From the NCBI RefSeq assembly GCF_001904655.1, contig NZ_MRCC01000003.1:62001-126000 (forward strand): a stretch of 64,000 nt of DNA, read 5' to 3'. Source of the stretch: Chroogloeocystis siderophila 5.2 s.c.1 (GTDB taxonomy: Bacteria > Cyanobacteriota > Cyanobacteriia > Cyanobacteriales > Chroococcidiopsidaceae). Each line of letters starts with the position of its first letter. Within the stretch, counting starts at the first letter, position 1. Below are positions 1-10,062 of the stretch, one piece after another. The notes under the pieces were generated by a model. The model was given only the letters and a program-made list of their open reading frames with translations, was not told where the DNA came from and ran no database searches. The translations under genes and the position numbers were made by a program.

Positions 1-68
1 CCACTGAATGCCGCAACTTAATCAATTCACTAACACAAGAGCATAAATAATTACGAATTACAAATTGT

Positions 69-1115
69 TCAGTCTGTGCAATTGATAATACAGTTTCTGC
101 CAGCCGCTTTAGCTTGTAATAAATATTCATCAGCACGTGCTAGCATTTGCACACCTTCAGAATCGTCAGACGTCCTAAGACAACTTGTGCCGATGCTAAT
201 TGTAATGGGAATTGACAGGGCATTGTCAATGACAAATGGTTGCTCGCTTACAATGCGTTGCAATCGACGCGCAACAACGAATGCATCTTGACAGTTGGTG
301 TTGTGCAGCAAAATTACAAATTCCTCACCACCGTAGCGAAAGGGAATATCTCCTGAGCGTAAGTTGTAGCGTAAACGCGAACTTAGTAACTTGAGAATGT
401 GATCGCCGATTAAATGCCCGTATGTATCATTTACAACTTTAAAATAGTCAACGTCTAGCATCAAAGCACTCAGCGGTATTTCATAATTTCGGCTAGTACG
501 AATGTGGCGAACTAAATTACTTTCTAAAGCCCTACGATTATTGAGTTCTGTTAGTGGATCGACATAGGCGATCGTGGACAACAAATTGTTAGTTTGAAGA
601 AGATCGCGATACTTTTTTACTTTCCGCAAACCAACTTGAATATGTGCAAGTAAAAGACGCGTAACTGGCTGCGTACTATCTTCTAAATTCAAATTACCGT
701 CTGGTAGCCATACATAAGCATCTGCGGCTTCCTCTAATGCTGTAGCAGTCGTGTCGAGTTCCCAATTCCAATGCGCACGCTTTCTTTCAGCGATGAGTTG
801 TGCGCGATCTTCTACAAGAATACAGTATATCCAAGACAGCGGTGTTTGCTGCTTGAGCCAGCGGCAAAGGTCTAGACTTTGTTCCAAGCCAGCCTGTACC
901 ATCAGGATATCGGGAGGTCTGACCTCAATCCAGTTTTGTGCTTCGCTCACATCAACGGCAAACTCTACAGTAAAACCTGTGCCATGACGAATTTGGTATG
1001 GCAACCTAGCAAAAAAATCTTTCTCGCCAACGGTTAGAATTGAAGGATGCATGATGCTATCTATCTGCTCAATCTTAATGTTTGGAACTCCAGTAATAAA
1101 AGGTTCTGCACACAT
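69..1115 (-). CDS. GGDEF diguanylate cyclase with receiver-like N-terminus
   Basis: Predicted cyclic-di-GMP synthase, 348 aa. The C-terminal GGDEF domain (about residues 180-345) carries DPLTELNNRRAL at its start and the active motif GGEEF at 262-266. RSGD at 253-256, exactly five residues before GGEEF, matches the RxxD inhibitory I-site, so product inhibition is expected. Residues about 23-105 look like a response-regulator receiver (PPDILMVQ), but the position where the phosphorylated Asp normally sits is Gln74, so phosphotransfer control is doubtful. No membrane segment is seen, so it is probably cytosolic. ATG at 1115 is used; Met22 is an alternative start. It is divergent from leuS across an AT-rich gap. 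Confidence 0.9.
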   Translation of the reverse strand: MCAEPFITGVPNIKIEQIDSIMHPSILTVGEKDFFARLPYQIRHGTGFTVEFAVDVSEAQNWIEVRPPDILMVQAGLEQSLDLCRWLKQQTPLSWIYCILVEDRAQLIAERKRAHWNWELDTTATALEEAADAYVWLPDGNLNLEDSTQPVTRLLLAHIQVGLRKVKKYRDLLQTNNLLSTIAYVDPLTELNNRRALESNLVRHIRTSRNYEIPLSALMLDVDYFKVVNDTYGHLIGDHILKLLSSRLRYNLRSGDIPFRYGGEEFVILLHNTNCQDAFVVARRLQRIVSEQPFVIDNALSIPITISIGTSCLRTSDDSEGVQMLARADEYLLQAKAAGRNCIINCTD

Positions 1116-1604
1116 TAAAGTTTATTTTGTAATGAATAATTTTTAATACTTTAAAATCTTTACGTATTCAAATTAAATTATAGGTTTTTAGAATTTTATC
1201 TTGAAATCGGATATTTTATTGTCACTAAATATTCAGTATTAAAATCATTTTTTTATCTTAATTTTATAGAATAATCATTTTTTTGTTTGCTATTGTCTAT
1301 AGACTCTATCAATTTAAACTACGTATTATCTTTAAGTTAAGTAATATATGTTTTAATTATTTCCGTATTATCACTTATAAAAAGAATCGTTGTCACTAGC
1401 AAAAGTATGATTTATATCAAAATTTGATACTTGTCATATCAGCTATGCAAAATTTTAAAAAAACTCAGTGAAGATTAGAGTGAGAAAAAGTCAGAAAAAG
1501 TGATGTGTTTTTTATATGTTGAGTAATTTGCTGACTACAGTGGCGGACAAAATCCTTATATTTGCAGCGATAACCATTTAAAATATGGTGACAGAGACAA
1601 TATC
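1116..1604. other. AT-rich intergenic region
   Basis: About 490 bases between the divergent GGDEF gene and leuS, strongly AT-rich with many short A and T runs. It must hold both promoters, but no clear -35/-10 pair, hairpin or ORF could be singled out by eye. Confidence 0.6.
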
Positions 1605-1609
1605 AGGAG
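1605..1609 (+). promoter_or_regulatory. Shine-Dalgarno site deciding the leuS start
   Basis: AGGAG lies eight bases upstream of GTG at 1618. The upstream in-frame ATG at 1585 has no such motif, and family members begin near the [13 protein letters not shown] block. The GTG is therefore the better start. Confidence 0.55.
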
Positions 1610-1617
1610 TGACTTTC

Positions 1618-4170
1618 GTGGAGTCGCGTTACAACCCCGCAGCGATCGAGGAAAAGTGGCAACAAACTTGGGCGGAACTTGGTTTAGACCAAACTCAGAC
1701 AGATAGTGCTAAGCCGAAATTTTATGCGCTATCGATGTTTCCCTATCCGTCGGGTAGCCTGCATATGGGTCACGTTCGTAATTACGTAATTACAGATGTT
1801 ATTGCCCGATTGAAGCGAATGCAAGGATATCGGGTATTACACCCTATGGGTTGGGACGCGTTTGGTTTACCTGCAGAGAATGCAGCGATTGATCGTGGAA
1901 TTGGGCCGGCGAAGTGGACGTATCAGAATATTGCGCAGATGCGATCACAACTGCAACGCTTGGGTTTATCAATCGATTGGAATCGCGAAGTCGCAACGTG
2001 TTCTCCCGATTATTACAAGTGGACGCAGTGGATTTTCTTGCAATTTCTCAAAGCGGGACTTGCGTATCAAAAAGAAGCCGCAGTCAATTGGGACCCAATC
2101 GATCAAACGGTACTTGCCAACGAACAAGTAGACAGCGAAGGGCGATCGTGGCGCAGTGGTGCGAAAGTCGAACGTAAATTGTTGCGTCAGTGGTTCTTGA
2201 AAATCACCGATTACGCCGAAGAATTACTCAGTGATTTAGACAAATTACCAGGATGGCCCGATCGCGTCAAGTTGATGCAAGCAAACTGGATTGGTAAATC
2301 AATTGGTGCTTATTTAGAGTTTCCCATTGTCGGTTCAGATGAAAAAATTGGCGTTTATACAACACGCCCTGACACGGTTTACGGCGTAACGTATGTCGTT
2401 TTAGCGCCCGAACACCCATTGACAAAGCGCGTTACGACACCTGATCGACAAGCCTCGGTAGCAGCGTTTGTGCAAGAAGTTGCGAACCAAAGTGAATTAG
2501 AACGTACCGCCGAAGATAAACCTAAACGAGGAATTCCCACAGGTGGTAAAGCAATTAATCCCTTCACCGGCGAAGAAATTCCCATTTGGATCGCAGATTA
2601 TGTCTTGTATGAATACGGTACTGGGGCTGTTATGGGAGTTCCCGCCCACGACGCGCGTGATTTCCAGTTTGCCCAACAGCAGAATTTACCGATCAAAGTT
2701 GTGATTATTCCCGAAAATGGCGATGCATCAGCACCTTTAATGGCGGCTTATGTAGAACCTGGCATTGTGGTAAATTCGGGTGAATTTGATGGCATGGTTT
2801 CGACCGACGCGAAAGCAGCGATCGTTCAATACGCCGAGAAACATGGTTATGGCAACGCACGCGTTCAATATCGTCTGCGCGATTGGTTAATTTCGCGACA
2901 ACGCTACTGGGGCGCACCCATTCCCGTAATTCATTGCCCTAACTGTGGCATAGTTCCAGTGCCCGATGAGGATTTACCTGTAGAATTGCCCGAAGAAGTC
3001 GAATTTACAGGTCGTGGTGGTTCGCCTTTAGCACAACTCGACTGGGTAAATGTCCCTTGTCCAACTTGTGGAACACCAGCCAAGCGCGAAACCGACACGA
3101 TGGATACGTTTATTGATTCGTCGTGGTATTACTTGCGTTATCCTGATGCTAAAAATAATCAGCAGGCTTTTGATCCAGCAAAAACAAATGACTGGATGCC
3201 CGTCGATCAGTACGTAGGCGGTATCGAACACGCGATCTTGCACTTATTGTACTCGCGATTCTTTACTAAAGTGTTGCGCGATCGCGGCTTATTGAACTTT
3301 GACGAACCCTTCCAACGCCTATTAACGCAAGGAATGGTACAAGGAATTACCTATAAAAATCCTGTAACTGGTAAATACATTGCACCCGCACAAGTCGATC
3401 CTAACGACCCCAAAGATCCCGAAACAGGCGAACCGTTACAAGTCTTTTACGAAAAGATGTCAAAATCCAAATACAACGGTATCGATCCTGAAGAAGTCTT
3501 AGCAAAGTATGGTGTGGATACCGCACGGATGTTTATCTTATTCAAAGCACCTCCCGAAAAAGACTTAGAGTGGGAAGACGCTGATGTTGAAGGACAATTT
3601 CGCTTTTTAAATCGTGTTTGGCGTTTAGTTACTGATTACAGCAATCAGCCAGCGGTTGTTAGTCAGCCAGCAGCATTAACTAAACCCGAAAAAGAATTGC
3701 GACGCGCGATTCATACTGCAATCAAGGCTGTGACGGAAGACTTAGAAGGCGAATATCAATTTAACACCGCTGTTTCTGAGTTAATGAAGTTGAGTAACGC
3801 GCTTGCTGATGCACCGTGCAAAAACTCCGCAATTTATGCTGAAGGTATTCAAACCTTACTGATATTACTAGCACCTTTTGCGCCCCACATTGCTGAGGAA
3901 TTGTGGCATCTATTGGGCAATACTGAATCAATTCACATTCAACCTTGGTTGAAGTACGACGAATCAGCCTTAGTCGCTGACGAAATCACGTTAGTGGTTC
4001 AAATCAACGGTAAAAAACGCGGTGAATTACAAGTCCCCGCGCAAGCTGACAAAGCCGAACTTGAAAAATTCGCCCGCGAATCTGAAGCCGCGCAGCGTTA
4101 CATTGAAGGTAAAGACGTAAAAAAGGTCATTGTTGTACCTGGAAAACTTGTCAACTTTGTCGTAGGTTAA
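1618..4170 (+). CDS. leuS: Leucyl-tRNA synthetase
   Basis: Class I aminoacyl-tRNA synthetase that charges tRNA-Leu in the cytoplasm; about 850 aa, the normal bacterial length. The HIGH-type signature is visible as [14 protein letters not shown] near the N-terminus and the KMSKS loop as [10 protein letters not shown] in the last third. The editing (CP1) domain shows the T-rich segment TTRPDTVYG, and zinc-ribbon-like pairs CPNC and CPTC lie in the middle. The C-terminal [10 protein letters not shown] block is typical of bacterial LeuRS. GTG 1618 is preferred because of the AGGAG before it; ATG 1585 would add 11 residues. It is followed after 64 bases by the nucleotidyltransferase gene, perhaps co-transcribed. 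Confidence 0.97.
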   Translation: MESRYNPAAIEEKWQQTWAELGLDQTQTDSAKPKFYALSMFPYPSGSLHMGHVRNYVITDVIARLKRMQGYRVLHPMGWDAFGLPAENAAIDRGIGPAKWTYQNIAQMRSQLQRLGLSIDWNREVATCSPDYYKWTQWIFLQFLKAGLAYQKEAAVNWDPIDQTVLANEQVDSEGRSWRSGAKVERKLLRQWFLKITDYAEELLSDLDKLPGWPDRVKLMQANWIGKSIGAYLEFPIVGSDEKIGVYTTRPDTVYGVTYVVLAPEHPLTKRVTTPDRQASVAAFVQEVANQSELERTAEDKPKRGIPTGGKAINPFTGEEIPIWIADYVLYEYGTGAVMGVPAHDARDFQFAQQQNLPIKVVIIPENGDASAPLMAAYVEPGIVVNSGEFDGMVSTDAKAAIVQYAEKHGYGNARVQYRLRDWLISRQRYWGAPIPVIHCPNCGIVPVPDEDLPVELPEEVEFTGRGGSPLAQLDWVNVPCPTCGTPAKRETDTMDTFIDSSWYYLRYPDAKNNQQAFDPAKTNDWMPVDQYVGGIEHAILHLLYSRFFTKVLRDRGLLNFDEPFQRLLTQGMVQGITYKNPVTGKYIAPAQVDPNDPKDPETGEPLQVFYEKMSKSKYNGIDPEEVLAKYGVDTARMFILFKAPPEKDLEWEDADVEGQFRFLNRVWRLVTDYSNQPAVVSQPAALTKPEKELRRAIHTAIKAVTEDLEGEYQFNTAVSELMKLSNALADAPCKNSAIYAEGIQTLLILLAPFAPHIAEELWHLLGNTESIHIQPWLKYDESALVADEITLVVQINGKKRGELQVPAQADKAELEKFARESEAAQRYIEGKDVKKVIVVPGKLVNFVVG

Positions 4171-4234
4171 TTAATTCTTTGCGCTCTTTGTATATACCCT
4201 ACGGGAAGCCTACACCTATGTGGTTCGTTCCATC

Positions 4235-5119
4235 ATGAAAATTCGCAAAGCAGTAATTCCTGCAGCAGGGTTTGGTACTCGTTTATTCCCAGCAACCAAA
4301 GCTATTAAAAAAGAACTCTTCCCAATTATTGACAAAGATAGAAGAGCAAAGCCTGTTATTCAAATTATTGTAGAAGAAGCCGTTAACGCCGGAATTGAAG
4401 AAGTAGGGATAATTGTACAAACAAGCGATCGCACTTTATTTTCAGACTTCTTTCACACGCTATCTAGACCAGAACTCTTTCAAAAATTATCACCACAAAA
4501 TCAAGAATATAGCCAATATCTCCAAGATTTAGGCAGTAAAGTTACCATCTTGATACAAGATATACAAGAAGGCTATGGTCATGCTATATTCTGTGCTAAA
4601 GAATGGGTAAATAATGAACCTTTTCTGTTAATGCTAGGCGATCATGTTTATGTTTCTAATATTGAAAAATCTTGTACGACACAGGTCTTGAATATCTTCA
4701 ACCAAGTGAATCAAAGTACGATTGGATTAACAACAATGCCAGCAAAAATGATTCATAAAGCTGGTTGTATTGCCGGTACTTGGCAACAAGAATCAATTCT
4801 TAATCTTACACAAGTTTATGAAAAGCCATCAATAGAATATGCACGTCAACATCTACGTGTACAGGGAATACCTAAAGATGAATTCTTGTGTATATTTGGC
4901 TTGTATGCACTATCGCCGCAGTTGTTTGACTTTTTAGAAGAAAATATTAAGAAGAATAGACGCGATCGCGGCGAATTTCAGCTAACATCTGCACTCGATC
5001 GATTGCGTGAAGCTGAAGGAATGACAGGCTACCTTGTTAAAGGGCGTTGTTTTGATACCGGAATGCCCGAAGCGTACCTCCAGACAATGATCGATTTTAG
5101 AAATAAAACTGATTTTTAA
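4235..5119 (+). CDS. galU: UTP-glucose-1-phosphate uridylyltransferase family (GalU-like)
   Basis: Sugar-nucleotide transferase of about 294 aa, expected to form UDP-glucose from UTP and glucose-1-phosphate for glycolipid and polysaccharide synthesis. The nucleotide-binding signature AAGFGTRLFPATKAIKKE sits at the N-terminus, followed by conserved VIQIIVEEAVNAGIEE, GYGHAIFCAK and LMLGDHV, with the sugar-binding VYEKPS later and FDTGMPEAYLQTM at the end. An upstream in-frame GTG at 4220 would add five residues; ATG 4235 places the signature where the family has it. Substrate choice (glucose versus another hexose phosphate) is inferred from family resemblance only. Confidence 0.85.
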   Translation: MKIRKAVIPAAGFGTRLFPATKAIKKELFPIIDKDRRAKPVIQIIVEEAVNAGIEEVGIIVQTSDRTLFSDFFHTLSRPELFQKLSPQNQEYSQYLQDLGSKVTILIQDIQEGYGHAIFCAKEWVNNEPFLLMLGDHVYVSNIEKSCTTQVLNIFNQVNQSTIGLTTMPAKMIHKAGCIAGTWQQESILNLTQVYEKPSIEYARQHLRVQGIPKDEFLCIFGLYALSPQLFDFLEENIKKNRRDRGEFQLTSALDRLREAEGMTGYLVKGRCFDTGMPEAYLQTMIDFRNKTDF

Positions 5120-5157
5120 TGCATATACTTAAATATTAAGCTACTTAAAATTGACCA

Positions 5158-5805
5158 ATGGATCTAACCGTTACTAAAGACAGTATTGATCTACCACCTG
5201 GTGCTGAAGTGATCTTACGTCATCAAACCTGGTCAGATTACCAAGCACTATTAGCAAGTCGTCAAGATAAAGCAGCAATAAAAATTTATTTTGACGCAAC
5301 AACGCACGAGCTTCGCATCATGGCACCTTTGCCCGAACATAGTAAAAAATCTGATACACTTTCTGATTTAGTCAAAAGTCTTCTGCGACACCTCAAGCAT
5401 GACTGGGAAGGCTTTGATCCACTCACCCTAAAGCGGTTCGAGCAAAAAGGGTTAGAACCAGATGCTTGCTTTTACATTCAAAATCGCGAAGCAATCTTAG
5501 GAAAAGAACGCATTGATTTAGAAAGCGATCCGCCTCCTGATTTAGCACTTGAAATAGATTTGACATCATCTACAAAACCTGAAGATTACACGGCTATTGG
5601 TGTTCCGGAACTTTGGATATATCGCAATCAAACACTGAATATTTATCTTTTTGATGGGCAGCATTATCAAGAAAGCTCAAAAAGTTCACTATTCCCAACA
5701 ATTCCTGTCAAAGAACTGATTCCTGTATATGTAGAACGTGCTTGGAATGCAGGCTCTAGTGTTGCCCTAAGAGAGTTTGAAAACATTCTTCGAGAGCAAT
5801 ATTAG
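5158..5805 (+). CDS. Uma2 family (DUF820) endonuclease-like protein
   Basis: A 215-aa member of the Uma2/DUF820 family, which has a PD-(D/E)XK nuclease-like fold and is very expanded in cyanobacteria. The core is visible as LEPDACFYI, then PPDLALEIDLTSST and the ELWIYRNQTLNIYLFDGQHY strand pattern. The second acidic motif reads EID rather than the commoner EVVS or EIVS, followed by K at TKPEDY. The biological role of these proteins is not established. It stands alone between the nucleotidyltransferase and the convergent GNAT gene. Confidence 0.85.
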   Translation: MDLTVTKDSIDLPPGAEVILRHQTWSDYQALLASRQDKAAIKIYFDATTHELRIMAPLPEHSKKSDTLSDLVKSLLRHLKHDWEGFDPLTLKRFEQKGLEPDACFYIQNREAILGKERIDLESDPPPDLALEIDLTSSTKPEDYTAIGVPELWIYRNQTLNIYLFDGQHYQESSKSSLFPTIPVKELIPVYVERAWNAGSSVALREFENILREQY

Positions 5806-5818
5806 CAGCAATCGCACT

Positions 5819-6706
5819 TCAACAACGCGCAGAACGCGGTAACATAAATTCCTTACCTTCTGCCGCAAACTCACCGCGCACCATTAAGAATGCCTCGTCT
5901 AGTACGTGGGGAACACCTTGAAAATTTGCATTTAGGCGATCGGGACTAAAGTATACTATAATCTCCTTAATAGGCTGGGAAATTCTTGCCAAAAGTGCAT
6001 CTAATGTAGGAATGTTAGTTCCTACTACATCAAAAAGCTTGAGTTGAGTATCTTCAATTTCCAGACAAACAATTACGTCTAAATCTTCTGCGTAGTATAG
6101 AGGGCGAGTTGCTTCATTGACACAAAATAAAGCTTTTTCTTGCTGCGGCAAAACTCCAACAACATTTGAGACGGGTGTGCGAGTTTCTAAAAGTCGATGC
6201 AGTATCTTGAGATCGTTTGAGTCGGAAAAATCCAATAAGCGCAAGCGATCGCTACTACTTGCATCGCACTGTGTCACAAACTTATGTTCTTCCACGACAC
6301 GAAAGCCAAAAGGTTCATATAATTCAGGTTGTGAGGTTGTGAGTACTAATGTTTCATAACGGCGATCGCAATAATCCACCACTTCCGTCATAATTTCCCG
6401 ATAGTACCCACGGCGACGATATTCAGGATGCGTTGCAACAGCGTGAATTCCTCCGACTGTTACACTTTCTCCCATAATCAGCAGCGGAATTTCTAAAACA
6501 CCTACATGCGCAATCGCGATGTCATCGTGAAACCGAATAAATGGAGTAGAAACCGCTTCCCAAGGCGCACCCAGTTTTCTTGCAGATTCGACTAAGTTGC
6601 TGATATCAAAACCAAAACTAGAAAATACGGTTTCTAGCAATGTAAACAATCGTTTGTATAAAGTGGGATCGCAAGAAAAAGACTGTTGAAAGTAGTGTTG
6701 ATTCAT
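5819..6706 (-). CDS. GNAT family N-acetyltransferase
   Basis: 295-aa acetyltransferase. The acetyl-CoA-binding motif A is clear as AVATHPEYRRRGYYREIM, with the R-R-x-G-Y/x-R loop for the pyrophosphate, followed by TLVLTTSQPELYEPFGFRVVEE, the usual motif B. The length, with a second domain after residue about 150, resembles Eis-like two-domain GNATs more than single-domain enzymes. Substrate is unknown. It is convergent with the Uma2 gene (13-base gap) and downstream of purH on the same strand with an 81-base gap. Confidence 0.85.
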   Translation of the reverse strand: MNQHYFQQSFSCDPTLYKRLFTLLETVFSSFGFDISNLVESARKLGAPWEAVSTPFIRFHDDIAIAHVGVLEIPLLIMGESVTVGGIHAVATHPEYRRRGYYREIMTEVVDYCDRRYETLVLTTSQPELYEPFGFRVVEEHKFVTQCDASSSDRLRLLDFSDSNDLKILHRLLETRTPVSNVVGVLPQQEKALFCVNEATRPLYYAEDLDVIVCLEIEDTQLKLFDVVGTNIPTLDALLARISQPIKEIIVYFSPDRLNANFQGVPHVLDEAFLMVRGEFAAEGKEFMLPRSARC

Positions 6707-6787
6707 GGTTTAGCCGACAATTCTTTTAGTAGTATTCAGCACATACTACACAAGATTATTATGAATTCCGGCAATGCGTACGCAGTT

Positions 6788-8338
6788 TTAATGTAAAAAG
6801 TGGCGTATTCCTGTAAATACCATGACTAAGCCTAAATCATTCGCCGCATTAATCGAATCTTGATCGCGCATACTACCACCAGGTTGCACGATCGCAGAAA
6901 TTCCCGCAGCAGCAGCAGTTTTTACCGAGTCATCAAATGGAAAAAAACCATCACTTGCTAAAAATCCACCATTGGCTTTTTTTCCGGCTTGTTCTAAAGC
7001 AATTTGCACTGAACCGACACGATTCATTTGCCCTGCGCCGACACCTGCAGTCGTGCGATCGCGCGTCACAACAATGGCGTTCGACTTTACGTGCTTACAA
7101 ACTTTCCACGCAAACAATAATTCGGCAAATTGTTCTGGTGTAGGTTGTTTTTGCGTCACAACTTGCCATTTATTAGTATCAGCAACAACATCATCTGCTG
7201 CTTGTACTAGGAATCCACCTGCAATAACCTTTACTGTTTCTTTTGGTCCTGCACTTAACTGTGGTAAAATCAGAATACGTAATTTAGATTTAGCTGCCAA
7301 TATCTCTTGGGCTTCTGCTTCACATCCAGGTGCTACCACACATTCTAAAAATGTTTTTGTTAACTCAGTAGCAGTCGCAGCATCAATCGATTGATTAAGT
7401 GCGACAATTCCCCCAAAAGCCGAAGTCGAATCTGCATTAAAAGCTTTAGCGTAAGCTTCTACAAGCGAATTTCCTAATGCAACGCCACAAGGATTTGTGT
7501 GTTTAATAATTGTCGCAGCCGGAGTATCCGTAAATTCAGCAATAATTCGCCGCGCTGCTTCTAAATCAACTAAGTTGTTATAACTCAATTCTTTTCCCTG
7601 AAGTTTCTTAGCCGCTGCCCAGCCACTAGCAACAGCACCACTTTGATACCAAGCTGCTTCCTGATGCGGATTTTCCCCATACCGCAAAACCTGCAACTGC
7701 GTCCCCTCAAGTGTATACTGTTGTGATAAACTCTGATCCCTGACCTCTGACCCCTGACCTCTCAAATAAAATGCGATCGCCTGGTCATAACCCGATGTAT
7801 GCGAAAATGCCTTAATTGCGCATTCTTGGCGAAATTCAAGCGATGCATTACCATCATGTTGCCGTAATTCTTCTAAATAAGCCTCGTATAGCGCAGGATC
7901 GCACAAAACTGTTAAATGAGCGTAATTTTTTGCTGCTGCTCTCAGCATAGCAGGACCGCCGATATCAATTTGTTCAATCGCATCGGGTAAAGTGACATCA
8001 GGTTGAGCGATCGTCGATTCAAATGGATATAAGTTAACTACGACTAAATCAATGGGGCGAATTTGATTATTTTCTAAATCTGCAACGTCTTGCGGAACAT
8101 CACGACGCGCTAAAATCCCGCCATGAATGCGTGGATGTAATGTTTTGACTCTTCCGCCTAAAATTTCTGGCGAACCTGTGTAATCAGCGACCTTTGTGAC
8201 TGGTAATCCGGCATCTTTCAGGGCTTGGGCTGTACCACCACTGCTGATCAGATCGAAGCCAAATTCTGCAACTAAACTTCGAGCAAAATCAACCAATCCT
8301 GTTTTATCAGATACGCTCAGCAGTGCTAGACGCGCCAT
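6788..8338 (-). CDS. purH: Bifunctional AICAR transformylase / IMP cyclohydrolase
   Basis: Catalyses the last two steps of de novo purine synthesis: AICAR to FAICAR with formyl-tetrahydrofolate, then ring closure to IMP. 516 aa, the usual size. The N-terminal cyclohydrolase (MGS-like) domain starts ARLALLSVSDKTGLVDFARS and contains SSGGTAQ; the transformylase domain shows LRYGENPHQEAAWYQ, IIKHTNPCGVALG and a C-terminal VQPGGSMRDQDSI block. Oddly, about residues 193-202 (RGQGSEVRDQ) are encoded by four heptamers of an intergenic-type STRR repeat (7734-7761), kept in frame in a variable linker before the transformylase core. No SD was sought further; ATG 8338 fits the family N-terminus. Confidence 0.97.
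   Translation of the reverse strand: MARLALLSVSDKTGLVDFARSLVAEFGFDLISSGGTAQALKDAGLPVTKVADYTGSPEILGGRVKTLHPRIHGGILARRDVPQDVADLENNQIRPIDLVVVNLYPFESTIAQPDVTLPDAIEQIDIGGPAMLRAAAKNYAHLTVLCDPALYEAYLEELRQHDGNASLEFRQECAIKAFSHTSGYDQAIAFYLRGQGSEVRDQSLSQQYTLEGTQLQVLRYGENPHQEAAWYQSGAVASGWAAAKKLQGKELSYNNLVDLEAARRIIAEFTDTPAATIIKHTNPCGVALGNSLVEAYAKAFNADSTSAFGGIVALNQSIDAATATELTKTFLECVVAPGCEAEAQEILAAKSKLRILILPQLSAGPKETVKVIAGGFLVQAADDVVADTNKWQVVTQKQPTPEQFAELLFAWKVCKHVKSNAIVVTRDRTTAGVGAGQMNRVGSVQIALEQAGKKANGGFLASDGFFPFDDSVKTAAAAGISAIVQPGGSMRDQDSINAANDLGLVMVFTGIRHFLH
7734..7761. repeat. STRR heptamer array (4 units) inside purH
   Basis: Reads as TGATCCC TGACCTC TGACCCC TGACCTC on the + strand: four 7-base units with one or two substitutions each. 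The same unit type occurs in intergenic DNA at 25922, 39390, 54707 and 59088. Here it lies within the purH coding sequence. Confidence 0.85.
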
Positions 8339-8423
8339 AGTTCACAACTTCCTTAGTTCCGAGTTGAAAATCATATCATTTTTTATAAGTGTCAATCTCA
8401 ATGCACAATTACCACTTCGCAAT

Positions 8424-8585
8424 TCATTCCCCGAAGCACCAAAACAAAACCAGCGCAACTGCACCCCAAATTAACATATTGGGTATGTGAAATTCTCTGA
8501 AAAGAGTTAACGGAGTTAGCACGAAGATTTCTGTGATCCAACCGGAACTGAGAAGCAAAAATAGAATTAATAAAAATGGTGGCAT
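8424..8585 (-). CDS. Small hydrophobic membrane protein
   Basis: 53-aa ORF starting MPPFLLILFLLLSSGWITE and ending VALVLFWCFGE. Two hydrophobic stretches (about residues 3-13 and 36-50) separated by a short basic segment suggest two membrane passes. Start at ATG 8585 rather than the upstream 8615 is chosen because it puts the hydrophobic segment at the N-terminus. It lies upstream of and on the same strand as purH (85-base gap) and is divergent from cysE. I recall similar short membrane proteins in cyanobacteria but cannot name a function. A second overlapping frame at 8398-8589 looks like a shadow. Confidence 0.55.
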   Translation of the reverse strand: MPPFLLILFLLLSSGWITEIFVLTPLTLFREFHIPNMLIWGAVALVLFWCFGE

Positions 8586-8697
8586 ACAAATTGATGTATT
8601 TATGCAGTAATGCACTTATTTTAAATTTTTCATTGCCAAGTCACAGAAAACGTTAATATAAGTTGTGAGATGTTTTGCCTACAGTGGGTATTTTAAG

Positions 8698-9483
8698 GTG
8701 TTCTCTACCCTGCTTGCTGACTTTCAAATTATCTTCGAGCGCGATCCGGCAGCACGTAACTGGCTGGAGGTGTTGTTTTTCTATCCTGGCTTGCAAGCAA
8801 TCATTTTGCATCGGATAGCGCACAAGCTATACCAGATAGGTATTCCCTTTATTCCGCGTCTGATCTCTTTTATAGCACGCTTTTTAACAGGAATTGAAAT
8901 TCACCCTGGCGCAGCGATCGGTAAAGGCTTTTTTATCGATCACGGTATGGGGGTTGTAATTGGAGAAACAGCAATTATTGGCGATTATGTTTTGCTTTAC
9001 CAAGGAGTTACCCTTGGTGGTACAGGTAAAGAAAGCGGCAAACGCCACCCTACCTTGGGCGATAACGTCGTCGTTGGTGCTGGGGCTAAAGTCTTAGGTA
9101 ACATCGAAGTTGGTAATAATGTGCGAATTGGTGCAGGCTCAGTAGTCCTGCGCAATGTTCCTTCTCATTGCACAGTTGTTGGTGTACCAGGGCGTGTCAT
9201 CTATCGCTCTGGAGTTCGTGTCGATCCTCTAGAACATGGTAGTTTACCCGACTCAGAAGCTGAAGTTATTCGCGCTTTGGTTGATCGCATAGAATCGCTA
9301 GAACAACAAGTAGAACAGCTACAGCACAAGCAAATCCCTGCACCTGTATATCATATTTCGATCGCTGCGGAAGAAGCATGTGACGCACTACAAACTCAGG
9401 AAGAAATACCAGTAACTCAAGGTGCGGTTTGTCAGTTAAGAAATAAAGCAATTCAAGAGTTTCTCGATGGTGCTGGAATTTAA
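8698..9483 (+). CDS. cysE: Serine O-acetyltransferase
   Basis: Makes O-acetylserine from serine and acetyl-CoA, the first step of cysteine synthesis. The N-terminal helical part ([20 protein letters not shown]) is followed by left-handed beta-helix hexapeptide repeats with [19 protein letters not shown] (the catalytic Asp/His region), [19 protein letters not shown] and [13 protein letters not shown]-terminal extension of about 80 aa with a short coiled coil ([11 protein letters not shown]) is present. GTG 8698 puts the start just before the conserved ADF block; GTG 8665 would add 11 residues. Neither has a strong SD. It is convergent with the next gene (3-base gap). Confidence 0.93.
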   Translation: MFSTLLADFQIIFERDPAARNWLEVLFFYPGLQAIILHRIAHKLYQIGIPFIPRLISFIARFLTGIEIHPGAAIGKGFFIDHGMGVVIGETAIIGDYVLLYQGVTLGGTGKESGKRHPTLGDNVVVGAGAKVLGNIEVGNNVRIGAGSVVLRNVPSHCTVVGVPGRVIYRSGVRVDPLEHGSLPDSEAEVIRALVDRIESLEQQVEQLQHKQIPAPVYHISIAAEEACDALQTQEEIPVTQGAVCQLRNKAIQEFLDGAGI

Positions 9484-9486
9484 ACT

Positions 9487-10062
9487 TTAAGGATTAATTT
9501 CTTGAGTAGACCAAGTGCGATCGCTTTTGCGAGTATAGAGATAGCGATTCTGCGGTTCACCCCGTAGTTTTAAGTGATCTACCTCAAAAGGTTCGAGTAG
9601 CAATAGACAAAAATGCGCTAACGGCTGAGTTGCATCTGGTGGTGGAACGTCAAAGCCTGTATTATCTCTTGGCTTTCCAGGATGGGGGTAAGCAAAAAGT
9701 AACCGTGCTGCGTCACTAATTTCGCGCCAAGTGTTGTGACGTGCTTGTTGTAAAGTTGCATCAGGGTGATCTTCGCCGACTAAGGTTAAGTAACCACCAA
9801 TCCGAAATTGTTCGCGGGTGTCAATAAAGTACCAACACGCTTCCGCCCAAGGTTGATGGGCAATTTGTTCGGGTTTTTGCGATCGCGCATCGACAATAAA
9901 TTTTAACTGATCGGTATTTTCTAGAAAACCGCGAAAGACAACAGTTCGATTGGCAGGGCGATTATCCAAGCGCACCGTTGCAAGTTGTACATAGCGAGAT
10001 GGTTGCGGATTTTTATGCAAAGCACGCGCTAGAGGCGATCGCCAAGGTGTCATACCAATCAC
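9487..10062 (-). CDS. Pyridoxamine-5'-phosphate-oxidase-like FMN-binding protein (Alr4036 type)
   Basis: 191-aa flavin-binding split-barrel protein. The segment QLATVRLDNRPANRTVVFRG with later EACWYFIDTREQFRIGG is the pattern of the Alr4036/Pyridox_oxase_2 family, which resembles PNPOx but is a distinct cyanobacterial and plant group. The C-terminal HLKLRGEPQNRYLY matches the usual final block. Whether it oxidises pyridoxine phosphate or another substrate is unknown. Its stop lies three bases from the cysE stop, so the two genes converge. Confidence 0.8.
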   Translation of the reverse strand: MIGMTPWRSPLARALHKNPQPSRYVQLATVRLDNRPANRTVVFRGFLENTDQLKFIVDARSQKPEQIAHQPWAEACWYFIDTREQFRIGGYLTLVGEDHPDATLQQARHNTWREISDAARLLFAYPHPGKPRDNTGFDVPPPDATQPLAHFCLLLLEPFEVDHLKLRGEPQNRYLYTRKSDRTWSTQEINP

